A DNA stretch of 5,654 bases, from assembly GCA_937950385.1 (NCBI GenBank), contig CALFEA010000290.1, positions 1-5,654 on the forward strand, given 5' to 3'. Below, piece after piece: positions 1 through 5,654 of the stretch (the stretch's first letter is position 1; each line of letters opens with the position of its first letter). The notes beneath the pieces were generated by a model. It was not told the origin of the DNA and made no database searches. It saw only the letters and a list, made by a program, of their open reading frames with translations. Made by a program: the position numbers and the translations under genes. This stretch comes from an uncultured Altererythrobacter sp. (GTDB lineage: Bacteria > Pseudomonadota > Alphaproteobacteria > Sphingomonadales > Sphingomonadaceae).

Positions 1-1260
1 CAGCGCCCAGGCTTCTGTCAGGAACGGATGTGCCGCGCGCAGTGTCACGACAAATGCCGGTGTGCCGTCCACGGGCATGTCTCCCCCCGGAAGGGCCACA
101 CGGCGCGTCCAGGGCGCACCCCCCTTCGGGAAGAACGGGGACAGCTTTTTGAGGGCAGATTCCGCCAGCTTGCGATAGGTCGTGATCTTGCCGCCGAATA
201 TGGAGAGGATAGGCGCCTGATTGTTTTCCTCATCCAGCTCAAATACATAATCGCGAGTCACTGTGGAATTGTTTGCGGACTTATCGTCGTACAAAGGCCG
301 CACACCGGCATAACTGGATACGGCATCTTCTGGCGCAACTTTGGTGCGCAAATATTCATTCGCCGCTTCACACAAATAGCGGCTTTCTTCTGGCGAAATA
401 TCAATGCCGGTTGGATCGCCTTCAAAACCCTGATCGGTCGTGCCCACTAGTGTGAAGTCACGCTCGTAAGGGATGGCAAAGATGATCCGGTCATCCTTAT
501 TCTGGAAGATATAGCAGTGTTCGCCCTCATACATTTTCGGGAAGATCAGATGGCTGCCTTTTACAAGGCGCAGATTGTGATGATTGTCTTGCGGATCAGC
601 TTTGCGCAGCACCTTATCAACCCACGGTCCTGCTGCATTGACCACAACGCGTGCTCTGACGGTTTGGTTTTCGCCCGATGCAGTTTCGAGAGTGGCTGTC
701 CAATCATCCGCGCCGCGCTCTAAGCCTACGCATTCGGTCCGCGTGCGAATGTCTGCGCCGCGCTCTTTTGCGTCCATGCAATTGAGCACAACAAGGCGCG
801 AATCCTCCACCCAGCAATCAGAATATTCAAAGCCATGCGTCAGCCGGTCTTGCAGGAAATCCGCATGGGCGCCCTCACGCAAATCAACCGTTTTGGTCGC
901 GGGCAATAATTTGCGTCCGCCCAAATTGTCATAGAGAAACAGACCGAGGCGCAACATCCATTTGGGACGCAATCCCTTATCATGCGGCAGCACAAATCGC
1001 AGCGGCCAAATGATATGCGGCGCGGCTTTGAGCAAGCGTTCGCGCTCGATCAGACTTTCGCGCACGAGGCGGAATTCATAATGCTCTAAATAGCGCAGAC
1101 CGCCATGCACCAGTTTGGTCGAGGAGCTGGAGGTGTGGCTGGCCAGATCATCCTTTTCCACCAAACATACTTTTGCCCCGCGCCCGGCTGCATCGCGTGC
1201 AATGCCTGCGCCATTGATCCCGCCCCCAATCACAAGCAGGTCGTAAATCTCGTCGCTCAT
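1..1260 (-). CDS. glpD: Aerobic glycerol-3-phosphate dehydrogenase (FAD, quinone-linked), C-terminus beyond window
   Basis: Oxidises sn-glycerol 3-phosphate to dihydroxyacetone phosphate and passes electrons through FAD to the quinone pool, at the cytoplasmic face of the inner membrane. I translated 420 uninterrupted codons from ATG at 1260. The dinucleotide-binding signature IGGGINGAGIARDAAGRG is at residues 11-28, then STKLVHGGLRYLEHYEF (47-63), GFEYSDCW (143-150), VNAAGPW (207-213), LVKGSH (232-237), SYAGVRPL (316-323) and the second family signature GGKITTYRKLA (356-366). Substrate-pocket residues described for E. coli GlpD align as H52, R56, R321, R336 and K358, so the enzyme should be active. 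The E. coli protein has about 501 residues, so roughly 80 C-terminal residues lie left of the window. The start overlaps the stop of the upstream alpha-galactosidase (ATGA), with only a weak GGAA Shine-Dalgarno at 1269-1272, which suggests translational coupling. GlpD is more usually found next to glpK, glpF or glpR. Identity is very secure; the operon role is inferred. Confidence 0.96.
   Translation of the reverse strand, partial: MSDEIYDLLVIGGGINGAGIARDAAGRGAKVCLVEKDDLASHTSSSSTKLVHGGLRYLEHYEFRLVRESLIERERLLKAAPHIIWPLRFVLPHDKGLRPKWMLRLGLFLYDNLGGRKLLPATKTVDLREGAHADFLQDRLTHGFEYSDCWVEDSRLVVLNCMDAKERGADIRTRTECVGLERGADDWTATLETASGENQTVRARVVVNAAGPWVDKVLRKADPQDNHHNLRLVKGSHLIFPKMYEGEHCYIFQNKDDRIIFAIPYERDFTLVGTTDQGFEGDPTGIDISPEESRYLCEAANEYLRTKVAPEDAVSSYAGVRPLYDDKSANNSTVTRDYVFELDEENNQAPILSIFGGKITTYRKLAESALKKLSPFFPKGGAPWTRRVALPGGDMPVDGTPAFVVTLRAAHPFLTEAWAL
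1257..1260 (-). other. ATGA stop/start overlap between alpha-galactosidase and glpD
   Basis: On the minus strand the glpD start ATG (1260-1258) shares two bases with the alpha-galactosidase stop TGA (1259-1257). Such 4-base overlaps are a classic arrangement for reinitiation and near-equimolar synthesis of two proteins from one mRNA. The only ribosome-site-like element is a weak TTGGAAAA at 1267-1274 inside the last codons of the upstream gene, so glpD translation probably depends on ribosomes finishing the upstream gene. Confidence 0.9.
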
Positions 1261-3524
1261 TCCGCGTTTTCCAAGTGATAGATCAGGCATGTGTCGGGGA
1301 AGGTCAGGGGCGGCTGAATACCGTGTCCCATAAGCGCTGCGCCGCTGAAAATATGGCCCTCGCTATCAAGCGCGGCTGCGTCAATAATGGAAGGCGTGCT
1401 GATTGAGGGGGTTTCAGAAGGCCAGACCAATTTTGTGCGGTAAAATTTGGCTGGATCAAGACCGCTGAATTGGATCTGCGCAGAATGGGTGGCCGGCTCT
1501 TCGTCCAGCTTGGCATAAGAGAACAAGGCCTCGCTTTGATCCTGCGCCACGCATCCGGCGGCAGTGATATGCGGGGCCGTGTCCAGCCGCACAAACTTGC
1601 CGCCATGGATTAGCTCGCGGTGGCGTTTGTGCAGGGCAATGGCGGCTTTGAGTATGGCGAGATCCTCTGCGCTTTCGCTGCGCAGATCAAGCTCCATGCC
1701 CATATGGCCAAAGACCGCCGTACCAGCGCGAAATGCCATAGAAAAACGTCGGCCAGTGATGTGACATTTTTCTGGCCCGACGTGATTGCCAAGCACGGAT
1801 ACCGGGAAGAAATGGCTTGCCCCGCGCATGATCGAATGGCGCATGCGGGCATCATTATTATCCGACGTCCAGAGGCGGTCAGTGCGTTTGAGAACTGCGA
1901 AATCTGCTCGGGCCCCACCAGAGGCGCAGCTTTCAATTTCAAGCGCGGGATGGGCGGCACGCAATTGGTCGATCAATGCATAAACAGCGCGGGTTTGGGC
2001 GCTGCTGACAGCGCGGCCATCGCTGCCGCCTGGATGCTGAATGTCGCGGTTCATATCCCATTTGATGTAGTCAATTTGATATTCTGAAACGAGCGCGGTG
2101 ATCTTCTCGAACAGATATTGACGCACTTCTTTGCGGGTCAAATCAAGCGTGTACTGACCTCTGAAGGGAACAGGTTCAGCACCCTCAGCGCTCAATACCC
2201 AATCGGGATGTGCGCGAAACAGATCGCTGTCAGGATTGACCATTTCGGGTTCAAACCAAAGGCCAAACTCCATACCCAATTGCTTAACTGTTGAGACAAT
2301 TGGATTGAGCCCCGCTGGATAAATGTCGGGTGAGACCCACCAATCACCAAGGCCCGCTTTATCGCTGCGCCGCGCGCCAAACCAGCCATCATCCAGAACG
2401 AACCGTTCTGCGCCGACAGCAGCGGCTGCCTTGGCTAGATCGAGCAACTCAGCTTCGTCATGATCGAAATAAACCGCTTCCCACGTGTTGTAATGCACAG
2501 GGCGCGGTTTTTCAGCGGTGCGGGGATCGAGAATTGCAGCGGTCAAATGCTGGTGGAGCCTGTGTGACAAAGTGCCAAGGCCGTGATTGGACCAAACGGC
2601 TAGCATGTCGGGCGTTTGATAAGTTTCGCCTTGGCCCAAACGCATTTCGCCAGGCAAGAACATCTCGCCCATCTGCATATTACGAGCGCCGTCGCTCTGC
2701 GTGTCTGCGCGCAATCGGCTGTTCCCGCTCCATGCAAGGTGGAAGGCGGCAGCTGGGCCATTCGTTTCATTTGTCGCTGCGGATTTCGCGATGATCCCGG
2801 GGAAAGCATCATGACTGGTGCGTCCAGATTTGTTTTCGCGCACGAAACTGCCGCGGATCAGCGGCGTTTCCTCGATTTGAAACTCGCCTGACCAGCGGCC
2901 TGAAAAGCTCATCAATTGGTCGCAGCGAGCGTCCAATGGCATGCACAATGCGGCGCACCAATCCAAATCAAGCGCAGTGTCTGACAGGTTCGTGATGGAG
3001 CTGCTGCATGTCAAAACGCCCGTTTCAGGGTTGATTGCAAAATGGTGTGCGGCACCAATGCCATGCAGCGCGTCTTTGCATTGGATTGTGGCTGAGTGAG
3101 CATCGCTTTCAACCGAAACAACTCGCAAATCAATCGCCCAATCCCTGCCGCTTCTATGCGCAATCAAACCGGACGGGCCAGAAACACCTGTGCCAAATTC
3201 GTTGAACAGTGATGCAGCTACGGGAGCATTAGGCCCGCCTGGTGCATGTTGGCGCGTGGAGAGCAATGCCAATTCTTCCGGCACGGCACCAGGCAAATCA
3301 GGGCCAGCATAGAGGCATTGCGGACGCGATCCTTGCGTTATGTTCAAGGCGAAAAGAGTGCCGCCTCCGCGCAGAGCAAGGAATTCTCCTTGATCGCTGC
3401 TGACCTTTGCAGTGGTTGCAGGAGCCGGAGATTTTGCAGTCATTTCTAATGCAGTCTCAGCGCTACTTTCGGCAGTGCGATCCGCGCGATCAAACGCTGT
3501 ATCTGTCTTGGCGTGATCAGCCAT
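1257..3524 (-). CDS. Alpha-galactosidase, glycoside hydrolase family 36, cytoplasmic
   Basis: Retaining alpha-galactosidase of 755 residues that releases terminal alpha-linked galactose from galactosides (melibiose, raffinose or galactosylglycerol types). Beta-sandwich N-terminal domain to about residue 330, catalytic TIM barrel about 335-650, small C-terminal beta domain after that. Visible motifs: HYNTWEAVYF (344-353), VLDDGWFG (376-383), GLWFEPEMVNPDSDL (421-435), YIKWDMNRD (486-494), ESCASGGARAD (531-541) and LWTSDNNDA (551-559). Matching active-site residues known from Geobacillus AgaA gives W348, D378/D379, R455, K488, nucleophile D490, C533, G536 and acid/base D555; all are present. 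Length is close to the usual 720-740. There is no signal peptide, so the substrate must be imported first. The N-terminus (residues 1-40) is Ala/Thr/Glu/Ser-rich and unlike the family; Met28 (ATG at 3441-3443) is an alternative start, and neither start has a strong ribosome site (AAGGG lies 13 bases before the first). Upstream partner of glpD and divergent from the AraC-type regulator. Family call secure; exact substrate unknown. Confidence 0.95.
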   Translation of the reverse strand: MADHAKTDTAFDRADRTAESSAETALEMTAKSPAPATTAKVSSDQGEFLALRGGGTLFALNITQGSRPQCLYAGPDLPGAVPEELALLSTRQHAPGGPNAPVAASLFNEFGTGVSGPSGLIAHRSGRDWAIDLRVVSVESDAHSATIQCKDALHGIGAAHHFAINPETGVLTCSSSITNLSDTALDLDWCAALCMPLDARCDQLMSFSGRWSGEFQIEETPLIRGSFVRENKSGRTSHDAFPGIIAKSAATNETNGPAAAFHLAWSGNSRLRADTQSDGARNMQMGEMFLPGEMRLGQGETYQTPDMLAVWSNHGLGTLSHRLHQHLTAAILDPRTAEKPRPVHYNTWEAVYFDHDEAELLDLAKAAAAVGAERFVLDDGWFGARRSDKAGLGDWWVSPDIYPAGLNPIVSTVKQLGMEFGLWFEPEMVNPDSDLFRAHPDWVLSAEGAEPVPFRGQYTLDLTRKEVRQYLFEKITALVSEYQIDYIKWDMNRDIQHPGGSDGRAVSSAQTRAVYALIDQLRAAHPALEIESCASGGARADFAVLKRTDRLWTSDNNDARMRHSIMRGASHFFPVSVLGNHVGPEKCHITGRRFSMAFRAGTAVFGHMGMELDLRSESAEDLAILKAAIALHKRHRELIHGGKFVRLDTAPHITAAGCVAQDQSEALFSYAKLDEEPATHSAQIQFSGLDPAKFYRTKLVWPSETPSISTPSIIDAAALDSEGHIFSGAALMGHGIQPPLTFPDTCLIYHLENAE

Positions 3525-3553
3525 CCAATGAATCCATCCCTTGCAGCACCAAA

Positions 3554-3587
3554 AATTGACCGCTCTTCAGCGTGCGGCATATCAATT
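3554..3587. repeat. Interrupted inverted repeat AATTGA...TCAATT with inner CGCT-CTTC-AGCG
   Basis: The arms AATTGA (3554-3559) and TCAATT (3582-3587) are exact reverse complements 22 bases apart. Between them sits a second small dyad, CGCT (3561-3564) and AGCG (3569-3572) around CTTC. The outer repeat spans both elements of the candidate plus-strand promoter. It could be an operator or chance; six-base arms in an AT-rich spacer are not rare. Confidence 0.3.
3556..3585 (+). promoter_or_regulatory. Possible sigma-70-like promoter for the AraC-type gene
   Basis: TTGACC at 3556-3561 matches five of six consensus -35 bases, and TATCAA at 3580-3585 matches four of six -10 bases, with an 18-base spacer. 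Transcription would start near 3592 and give a leader of about 80 bases before the ATG at 3674. Found by eye; the spacer is one base longer than ideal and alphaproteobacterial promoters are loosely conserved, so this is tentative. Confidence 0.35.
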
Positions 3588-3613
3588 CAAAAAACGCACA
3601 ATGTGAAGGGCAG

Positions 3614-3638
3614 TTTTGGCAAGCCATGAATATTTTGG
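3614..3638 (+). promoter_or_regulatory. Candidate AraC-type operator: TTTTGG direct repeat
   Basis: TTTTGGCA at 3614-3621 and TTTTGGTA at 3633-3640 repeat in the same orientation 19 bases apart, close to two helical turns, as expected for an AraC-family protein with two DNA-binding helix-turn-helix units per monomer. A shorter copy, TTTGGTTA, follows at 3647-3654, and an inverted TTTTTGGTGC lies on the minus strand at 3546-3555. The pair lies about 90-115 bases upstream of the alpha-galactosidase ATG on its strand, a plausible activator position. Assignment to this regulator is inference. Confidence 0.3.
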
Positions 3639-3661
3639 TAGCTCGGTTTGGTTAATTGCTT

Positions 3662-3666
3662 AGGAG
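3662..3666 (+). promoter_or_regulatory. Shine-Dalgarno AGGAG that decides the regulator start
   Basis: AGGAG ends seven bases before ATG at 3674, which is ideal spacing. It lies inside the 5' part of the longer reading frame that begins at TTG 3656, so the ATG, not the TTG, is the likely start. Confidence 0.8.
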
Positions 3667-3673
3667 CAGGACG

Positions 3674-4513
3674 ATGTGGGAAGAAAAAGTATACAAGCAG
3701 AACCTTCATCTGTCTCCTATTGGCGGGATTAAAATCGCATGTTTCCTAAATAAAGGGGTCGGCGTACTGACCTCAAGCCGCAGCCTACCGCACTACACTT
3801 TGGTTTATGTCACCCGGGGAGAGGGCCGTTACCGCGATGAACGCGGCGTAGATGTGCCGGTCCAAGCAGGCGATGCGATTTTGGTCCGGCCCCATGTAGA
3901 GCACTGGTACGGTCCAGCGCGCGGCGACACATGGGATGAGTTTTATTTGGTATTCGAGGGCGCTGTCTTTGACATGTGGCGTGATACCGGCTGTTTTGAC
4001 CGCGAGCGCCCGGTAATTCCCTTGCGGCCAATGGATTTTTGGCGCGACCGTATCCTGCGCTTAATCGGCGGCCAAACCGCTAAAACCGAAATTGAATTGC
4101 TCCGAGAGTCGATCCGTTTGCAGGATCTTCTGGCCGATATTGCGCAGGCAGGCGAAGAGGATTTGGCGGACGATATCGCATGGCTTGAGCAAGCCAAAGA
4201 AGCGATTGCTCAGACCATGGATGTGCGTGCAGCAGCAGTTCGTATGGAGCAATCTTATGAAGGTTTTCGCAAAAAATTCCGCAAGCTTTCAGGGCGTTCA
4301 CCCGGCAGGTACAGAACCAATCTGCAAATGGAGAGAGCCTGCGAAATGCTAGGCGAGCCGGGCGTTTTGCTGCGCGATATTGCTGAGGAATTGGGTTTTT
4401 GCGACGAATATCATTTCTCTCGCCAGTTCAGCAAATCAGTTGGGTGGTCGCCCTCTGAATACCGTTCCAGGATCAAGCGCGAAAATGCTGGGATTGATCG
4501 GCTAGTGAGTTAA
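3674..4513 (+). CDS. AraC/XylS-family transcriptional regulator with N-terminal cupin sensor domain
   Basis: Likely cytoplasmic, sugar-responsive regulator of the neighbouring alpha-galactosidase/glpD unit and perhaps of the receptor gene. With the start at ATG 3674 it has 279 residues, typical of two-domain AraC proteins (about 270-300). The N-terminal cupin-like AraC ligand-binding fold is seen in LPHYTLVYVTRGEGRYR (38-54) and VQAGDAILVRPHVEHWYGP (63-81), the usual beta-barrel sensing pocket. The C-terminal pair of helix-turn-helix units covers about 184-264: YEGFRKKFRKLSGRSPGRYR (195-214), then RDIAEELGFCDEYHFSRQF (234-252) and GWSPSEYR (257-264), matching the AraC family signature region. 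A reading frame from TTG at 3656 would add six residues but ignores the AGGAG site. The overall plan resembles activators of melibiose, raffinose or multiple-sugar operons, but I cannot name an orthologue. Divergent from the glycosidase operon and co-directional with the receptor. Family secure; ligand unknown. Confidence 0.93.
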   Translation: MWEEKVYKQNLHLSPIGGIKIACFLNKGVGVLTSSRSLPHYTLVYVTRGEGRYRDERGVDVPVQAGDAILVRPHVEHWYGPARGDTWDEFYLVFEGAVFDMWRDTGCFDRERPVIPLRPMDFWRDRILRLIGGQTAKTEIELLRESIRLQDLLADIAQAGEEDLADDIAWLEQAKEAIAQTMDVRAAAVRMEQSYEGFRKKFRKLSGRSPGRYRTNLQMERACEMLGEPGVLLRDIAEELGFCDEYHFSRQFSKSVGWSPSEYRSRIKRENAGIDRLVS

Positions 4514-4530
4514 ATGGCACCACCTGTGTT

Positions 4531-4543
4531 TTTTGGCATGAAT
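4531..4543 (+). promoter_or_regulatory. Candidate regulator site shared with the divergent region (TTTTGG + CATGAAT)
   Basis: TTTTGGCATGAAT here combines two words that also occur together in the divergent region: TTTTGGC at 3614-3620 and CATGAAT at 3625-3631. It lies about 40 bases upstream of the TATAAC element, where a class I or II activator often binds. It suggests that the AraC-type protein may also control the receptor gene. Assignment is inference; AT-rich words recur by chance. Confidence 0.28.
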
Positions 4544-4575
4544 TTTTTCACCAGAATTTCCTGCCGTTGCAAATT

Positions 4576-4581
4576 TATAAC
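4576..4581 (+). promoter_or_regulatory. Possible -10 element TATAAC for the receptor gene
   Basis: TATAAC matches five of six consensus bases. No recognisable -35 hexamer is found 16-18 bases upstream (the positions read about AGAATT), which would fit an activator-dependent promoter. Low confidence. Confidence 0.25.
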
Positions 4582-4770
4582 ACAATGGCGCCCAACTACT
4601 TAAACTCTGCGAGCTTTTCCCAAAAAATACATCCTAGTCCAAGAAGGCCATGGAGTTCATGGGGCTGAGCGGCACAATTGACCGGTGAATAATGTGCAAA
4701 TCTGGTTTGGGCAGCCAGCGGTCACCTTGGGCCGGCGTTAAATACTTCAGATGCCTTTGGATCATGTTTG

Positions 4771-4774
4771 GGAG
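4771..4774 (+). promoter_or_regulatory. Shine-Dalgarno GGAG for the TonB-dependent receptor
   Basis: GGGAGAA precedes ATG at 4782 with GGAG seven bases away, which supports this start codon. The start is also followed at once by a typical signal peptide. Confidence 0.75.
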
Positions 4775-4781
4775 AACAGTC

Positions 4782-5654
4782 ATGAGAATTTCGAAACGGA
4801 CATTGTTGGCGTATTCCGCCGCTATTGGGGCGATTGCTGTGGCTGCACCGGCCGCTGCGCAAGATGCAGCGGCACCTGCAGTTGAAGAAGAAAACACCAT
4901 CATCGTCACCGGCTTTAAGAAAAGCCTGCAAGATGCGATCAACATCAAACGCGATAGCGCCGTAGTGGTCGATGCGGTTTCCGCAGAAGACGTCGGCAAA
5001 TTCCCTGACAATAACGTCGCTGAATCGCTTCAGCGCATAACCGGCGTTGCAATTGATCGGAGCGGCGGTGAAGGCCAATTCATCACTGTTCGCGGCCTTG
5101 GCCCAGAATTCAACGCAGTGCTGCTGAATGGCCGTACAATCGCGACAGACAATGACGGCCGCGAATTTTCATTCGACGTTCTTTCGTCCGACATCATCCA
5201 AACGGCTGAAGTCTACAAATCATCGCAGCCTAGTCTGCAATCAGGCGGCATTGGCGCAGTTGTGAATGTGACCACGGCTAAACCGCTCGACCGCATTGGT
5301 TTCAATGCTTCGGTTTCAGCAGCGGGCATTTATGAAGAGCTTTCGGGCGAATTTGGCACAGATATCAGCGGCGTTGTTTCATGGTCAAACGGCGACTTTG
5401 GCGCGCTGTTTGGTGCAAGCTACAACAAGCGGGACGCGCAGATTGATCGCAACCTGACCAATGGTTTTGCACTGCGCGAAGGCAATGCGGCGATTTTCGC
5501 TCCTGAAAATTCGACTGGCCTCACCGCAGCAGATATTGGCGAGCTTCCAGCTGGTGCGCGCGTTCAGCAGCAAGTAATCTTCAGCCGCGACATTCAAGAT
5601 CGCGAACGTCTGACGTTGAACGGTGCGCTGCAATATGCGTGGGGTGATGACACC
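4782..5654 (+). CDS. TonB-dependent outer-membrane receptor (TonB-Xanth-Caul type), C-terminus beyond window
   Basis: Outer-membrane gated channel that imports a specific ligand, probably a saccharide here, using TonB/ExbBD energy. I translated 291 uninterrupted residues to the right edge; family members usually have 800-1000 or more, so most of the beta-barrel lies outside. The signal peptide (basic RISKR, hydrophobic core, APAAAQ) is probably cleaved after Ala26. A TonB box, TIIVTG, is at 39-44. The plug domain covers about 46-168: DAINIKRDSAVVVDAVSAED (51-70), VGKFPDNNVAESLQRITGV (71-89), TVRGLGPEFNAVLLNGR (102-118) and GGIGAVVNVTT (155-165). Barrel strands begin near 172. The GKFPDNNVAESLQRITGV wording is characteristic of the TonB-Xanth-Caul subfamily, rich in carbohydrate receptors in sphingomonads and Caulobacter. 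No extra N-terminal signalling domain is present, so it is not a FecA-like transducer. It lies downstream of, and in the same direction as, the AraC-type gene, with its own ribosome site. Class secure; ligand inferred from neighbours only. Confidence 0.94.
   Translation, partial: MRISKRTLLAYSAAIGAIAVAAPAAAQDAAAPAVEEENTIIVTGFKKSLQDAINIKRDSAVVVDAVSAEDVGKFPDNNVAESLQRITGVAIDRSGGEGQFITVRGLGPEFNAVLLNGRTIATDNDGREFSFDVLSSDIIQTAEVYKSSQPSLQSGGIGAVVNVTTAKPLDRIGFNASVSAAGIYEELSGEFGTDISGVVSWSNGDFGALFGASYNKRDAQIDRNLTNGFALREGNAAIFAPENSTGLTAADIGELPAGARVQQQVIFSRDIQDRERLTLNGALQYAWGDDT

Larger units (their letters stand above)
3525..3673. promoter_or_regulatory. Divergent intergenic control region between the alpha-galactosidase/glpD unit and the AraC-type gene
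   Basis: These 149 bases separate two divergent genes and must hold the promoters of both, unless transcription enters from outside. The stretch is richer in A and T than its flanks, with several T or A runs (near 3551, 3589, 3614 and 3633). No good -35/-10 pair was seen for the minus-strand operon, as expected if that promoter depends on an activator. It contains the candidate promoter, inverted repeat and TTTTGG motifs listed separately. An AraC-type regulator commonly controls the divergent neighbour from such a region. Confidence 0.75.
4514..4781 (+). promoter_or_regulatory. Non-coding upstream region of the TonB-dependent receptor gene
   Basis: These 268 bases hold no supported gene. 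The first 120 or so are AT-rich, with T runs at 4529-4534 and 4543-4548 and a TATAAC (4576-4581) that could be a -10 element without a good -35. If transcription starts near 4588, the receptor mRNA has a leader of about 190 bases. The second half is G+C-richer and includes a small dyad, CCATG-N5-CATGG at 4648-4662, and several TTTGG copies (4706, 4756, 4767). No hairpin plus T-run strong enough to call a terminator was found after the regulator gene. Confidence 0.6.

Noticed and set aside
28..450. Plus-strand open frame of 140 codons opposite glpD
   Set aside because: It lies wholly antisense to a clearly conserved GlpD reading frame, and its translation is Arg/His/Cys-rich without recognisable domains.
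1620..2087. Plus-strand open frame of 155 codons opposite the alpha-galactosidase
   Set aside because: Shadow of the GH36 catalytic region, with no plausible ribosome site or family features.
2330..2794. Plus-strand open frame of 154 codons opposite the alpha-galactosidase
   Set aside because: Antisense to conserved GH36 sequence; the composition is that of a frame shadow.
3517..3537. Six-codon minus-strand mini-frame overlapping the alpha-galactosidase start (possible leader peptide)
   Set aside because: The AAGGG directly abuts its ATG with no spacing, and a frame this short is expected by chance.
3597..3605. CACAATGTG as a possible CRP-type site
   Set aside because: The near-palindrome lacks the TGTGA-N6-TCACA spacing; only one half-site is recognisable.
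4514..4550. T-runs after the regulator gene as a rho-independent terminator
   Set aside because: No stable G+C-rich stem precedes the T-runs; the best pairing is about three base pairs.
4585..4668. Short plus-strand open frame of 27 residues in the region before the receptor
   Set aside because: No Shine-Dalgarno before its ATG (TTTATAACACA precedes it), no recognisable features, and it begins almost at the presumed transcription start.
4634..5011. Minus-strand open frame of 125 codons over the receptor start
   Set aside because: Antisense to the signal peptide and plug of the receptor; the Ala-rich stretch merely mirrors the signal-peptide codons.

Overview
The window looks like part of an alphaproteobacterial genome, most likely from the Sphingomonadales (Sphingomonadaceae or Erythrobacteraceae). 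This placement is inferred from protein style: the TonB-dependent receptor has the plug-domain wording of the 'TonB-Xanth-Caul' type common in sphingomonads, Caulobacter and Xanthomonas, base composition is moderate (about half G+C by eye), and the genes are compact. No ribosomal RNA or other strong taxonomic marker is present.

Layout. On the minus strand, read right to left, lies a two-gene unit: a complete GH36 alpha-galactosidase (3524 to 1257), followed with a 4-base ATGA overlap by an FAD-dependent glycerol-3-phosphate dehydrogenase, glpD (1260 to the left edge, 420 codons visible, C-terminus outside). A 149-base divergent intergenic region (3525-3673) separates this unit from a plus-strand AraC/XylS-family regulator (3674-4513). 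A 268-base non-coding region (4514-4781) then leads to a TonB-dependent outer-membrane receptor (4782 to the right edge, 291 residues visible). Both edge genes are open at the window boundary but otherwise intact.

How the genes may work together. Receptor, regulator and glycosidase are the usual parts of a glycan or oligosaccharide uptake locus: outer-membrane import, sensing, and intracellular hydrolysis. The unusual member is glpD. Translational coupling of an alpha-galactosidase to an enzyme of glycerol catabolism suggests a substrate that yields both galactose and glycerol, such as an alpha-galactosylglycerol (floridoside or isofloridoside from red algae, or the head group of digalactosyl lipids). 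This is inference from gene context, not demonstrated. A glycerol kinase and an inner-membrane transporter would be expected nearby but are not in the window.

Regulatory signals are weaker. TTTTGG-type motifs recur in the divergent region and upstream of the receptor, with a CATGAAT heptamer next to one copy in each region. They are candidate operators of the AraC-type protein. No tRNA, rRNA, CRISPR, insertion sequence or convincing terminator was seen.
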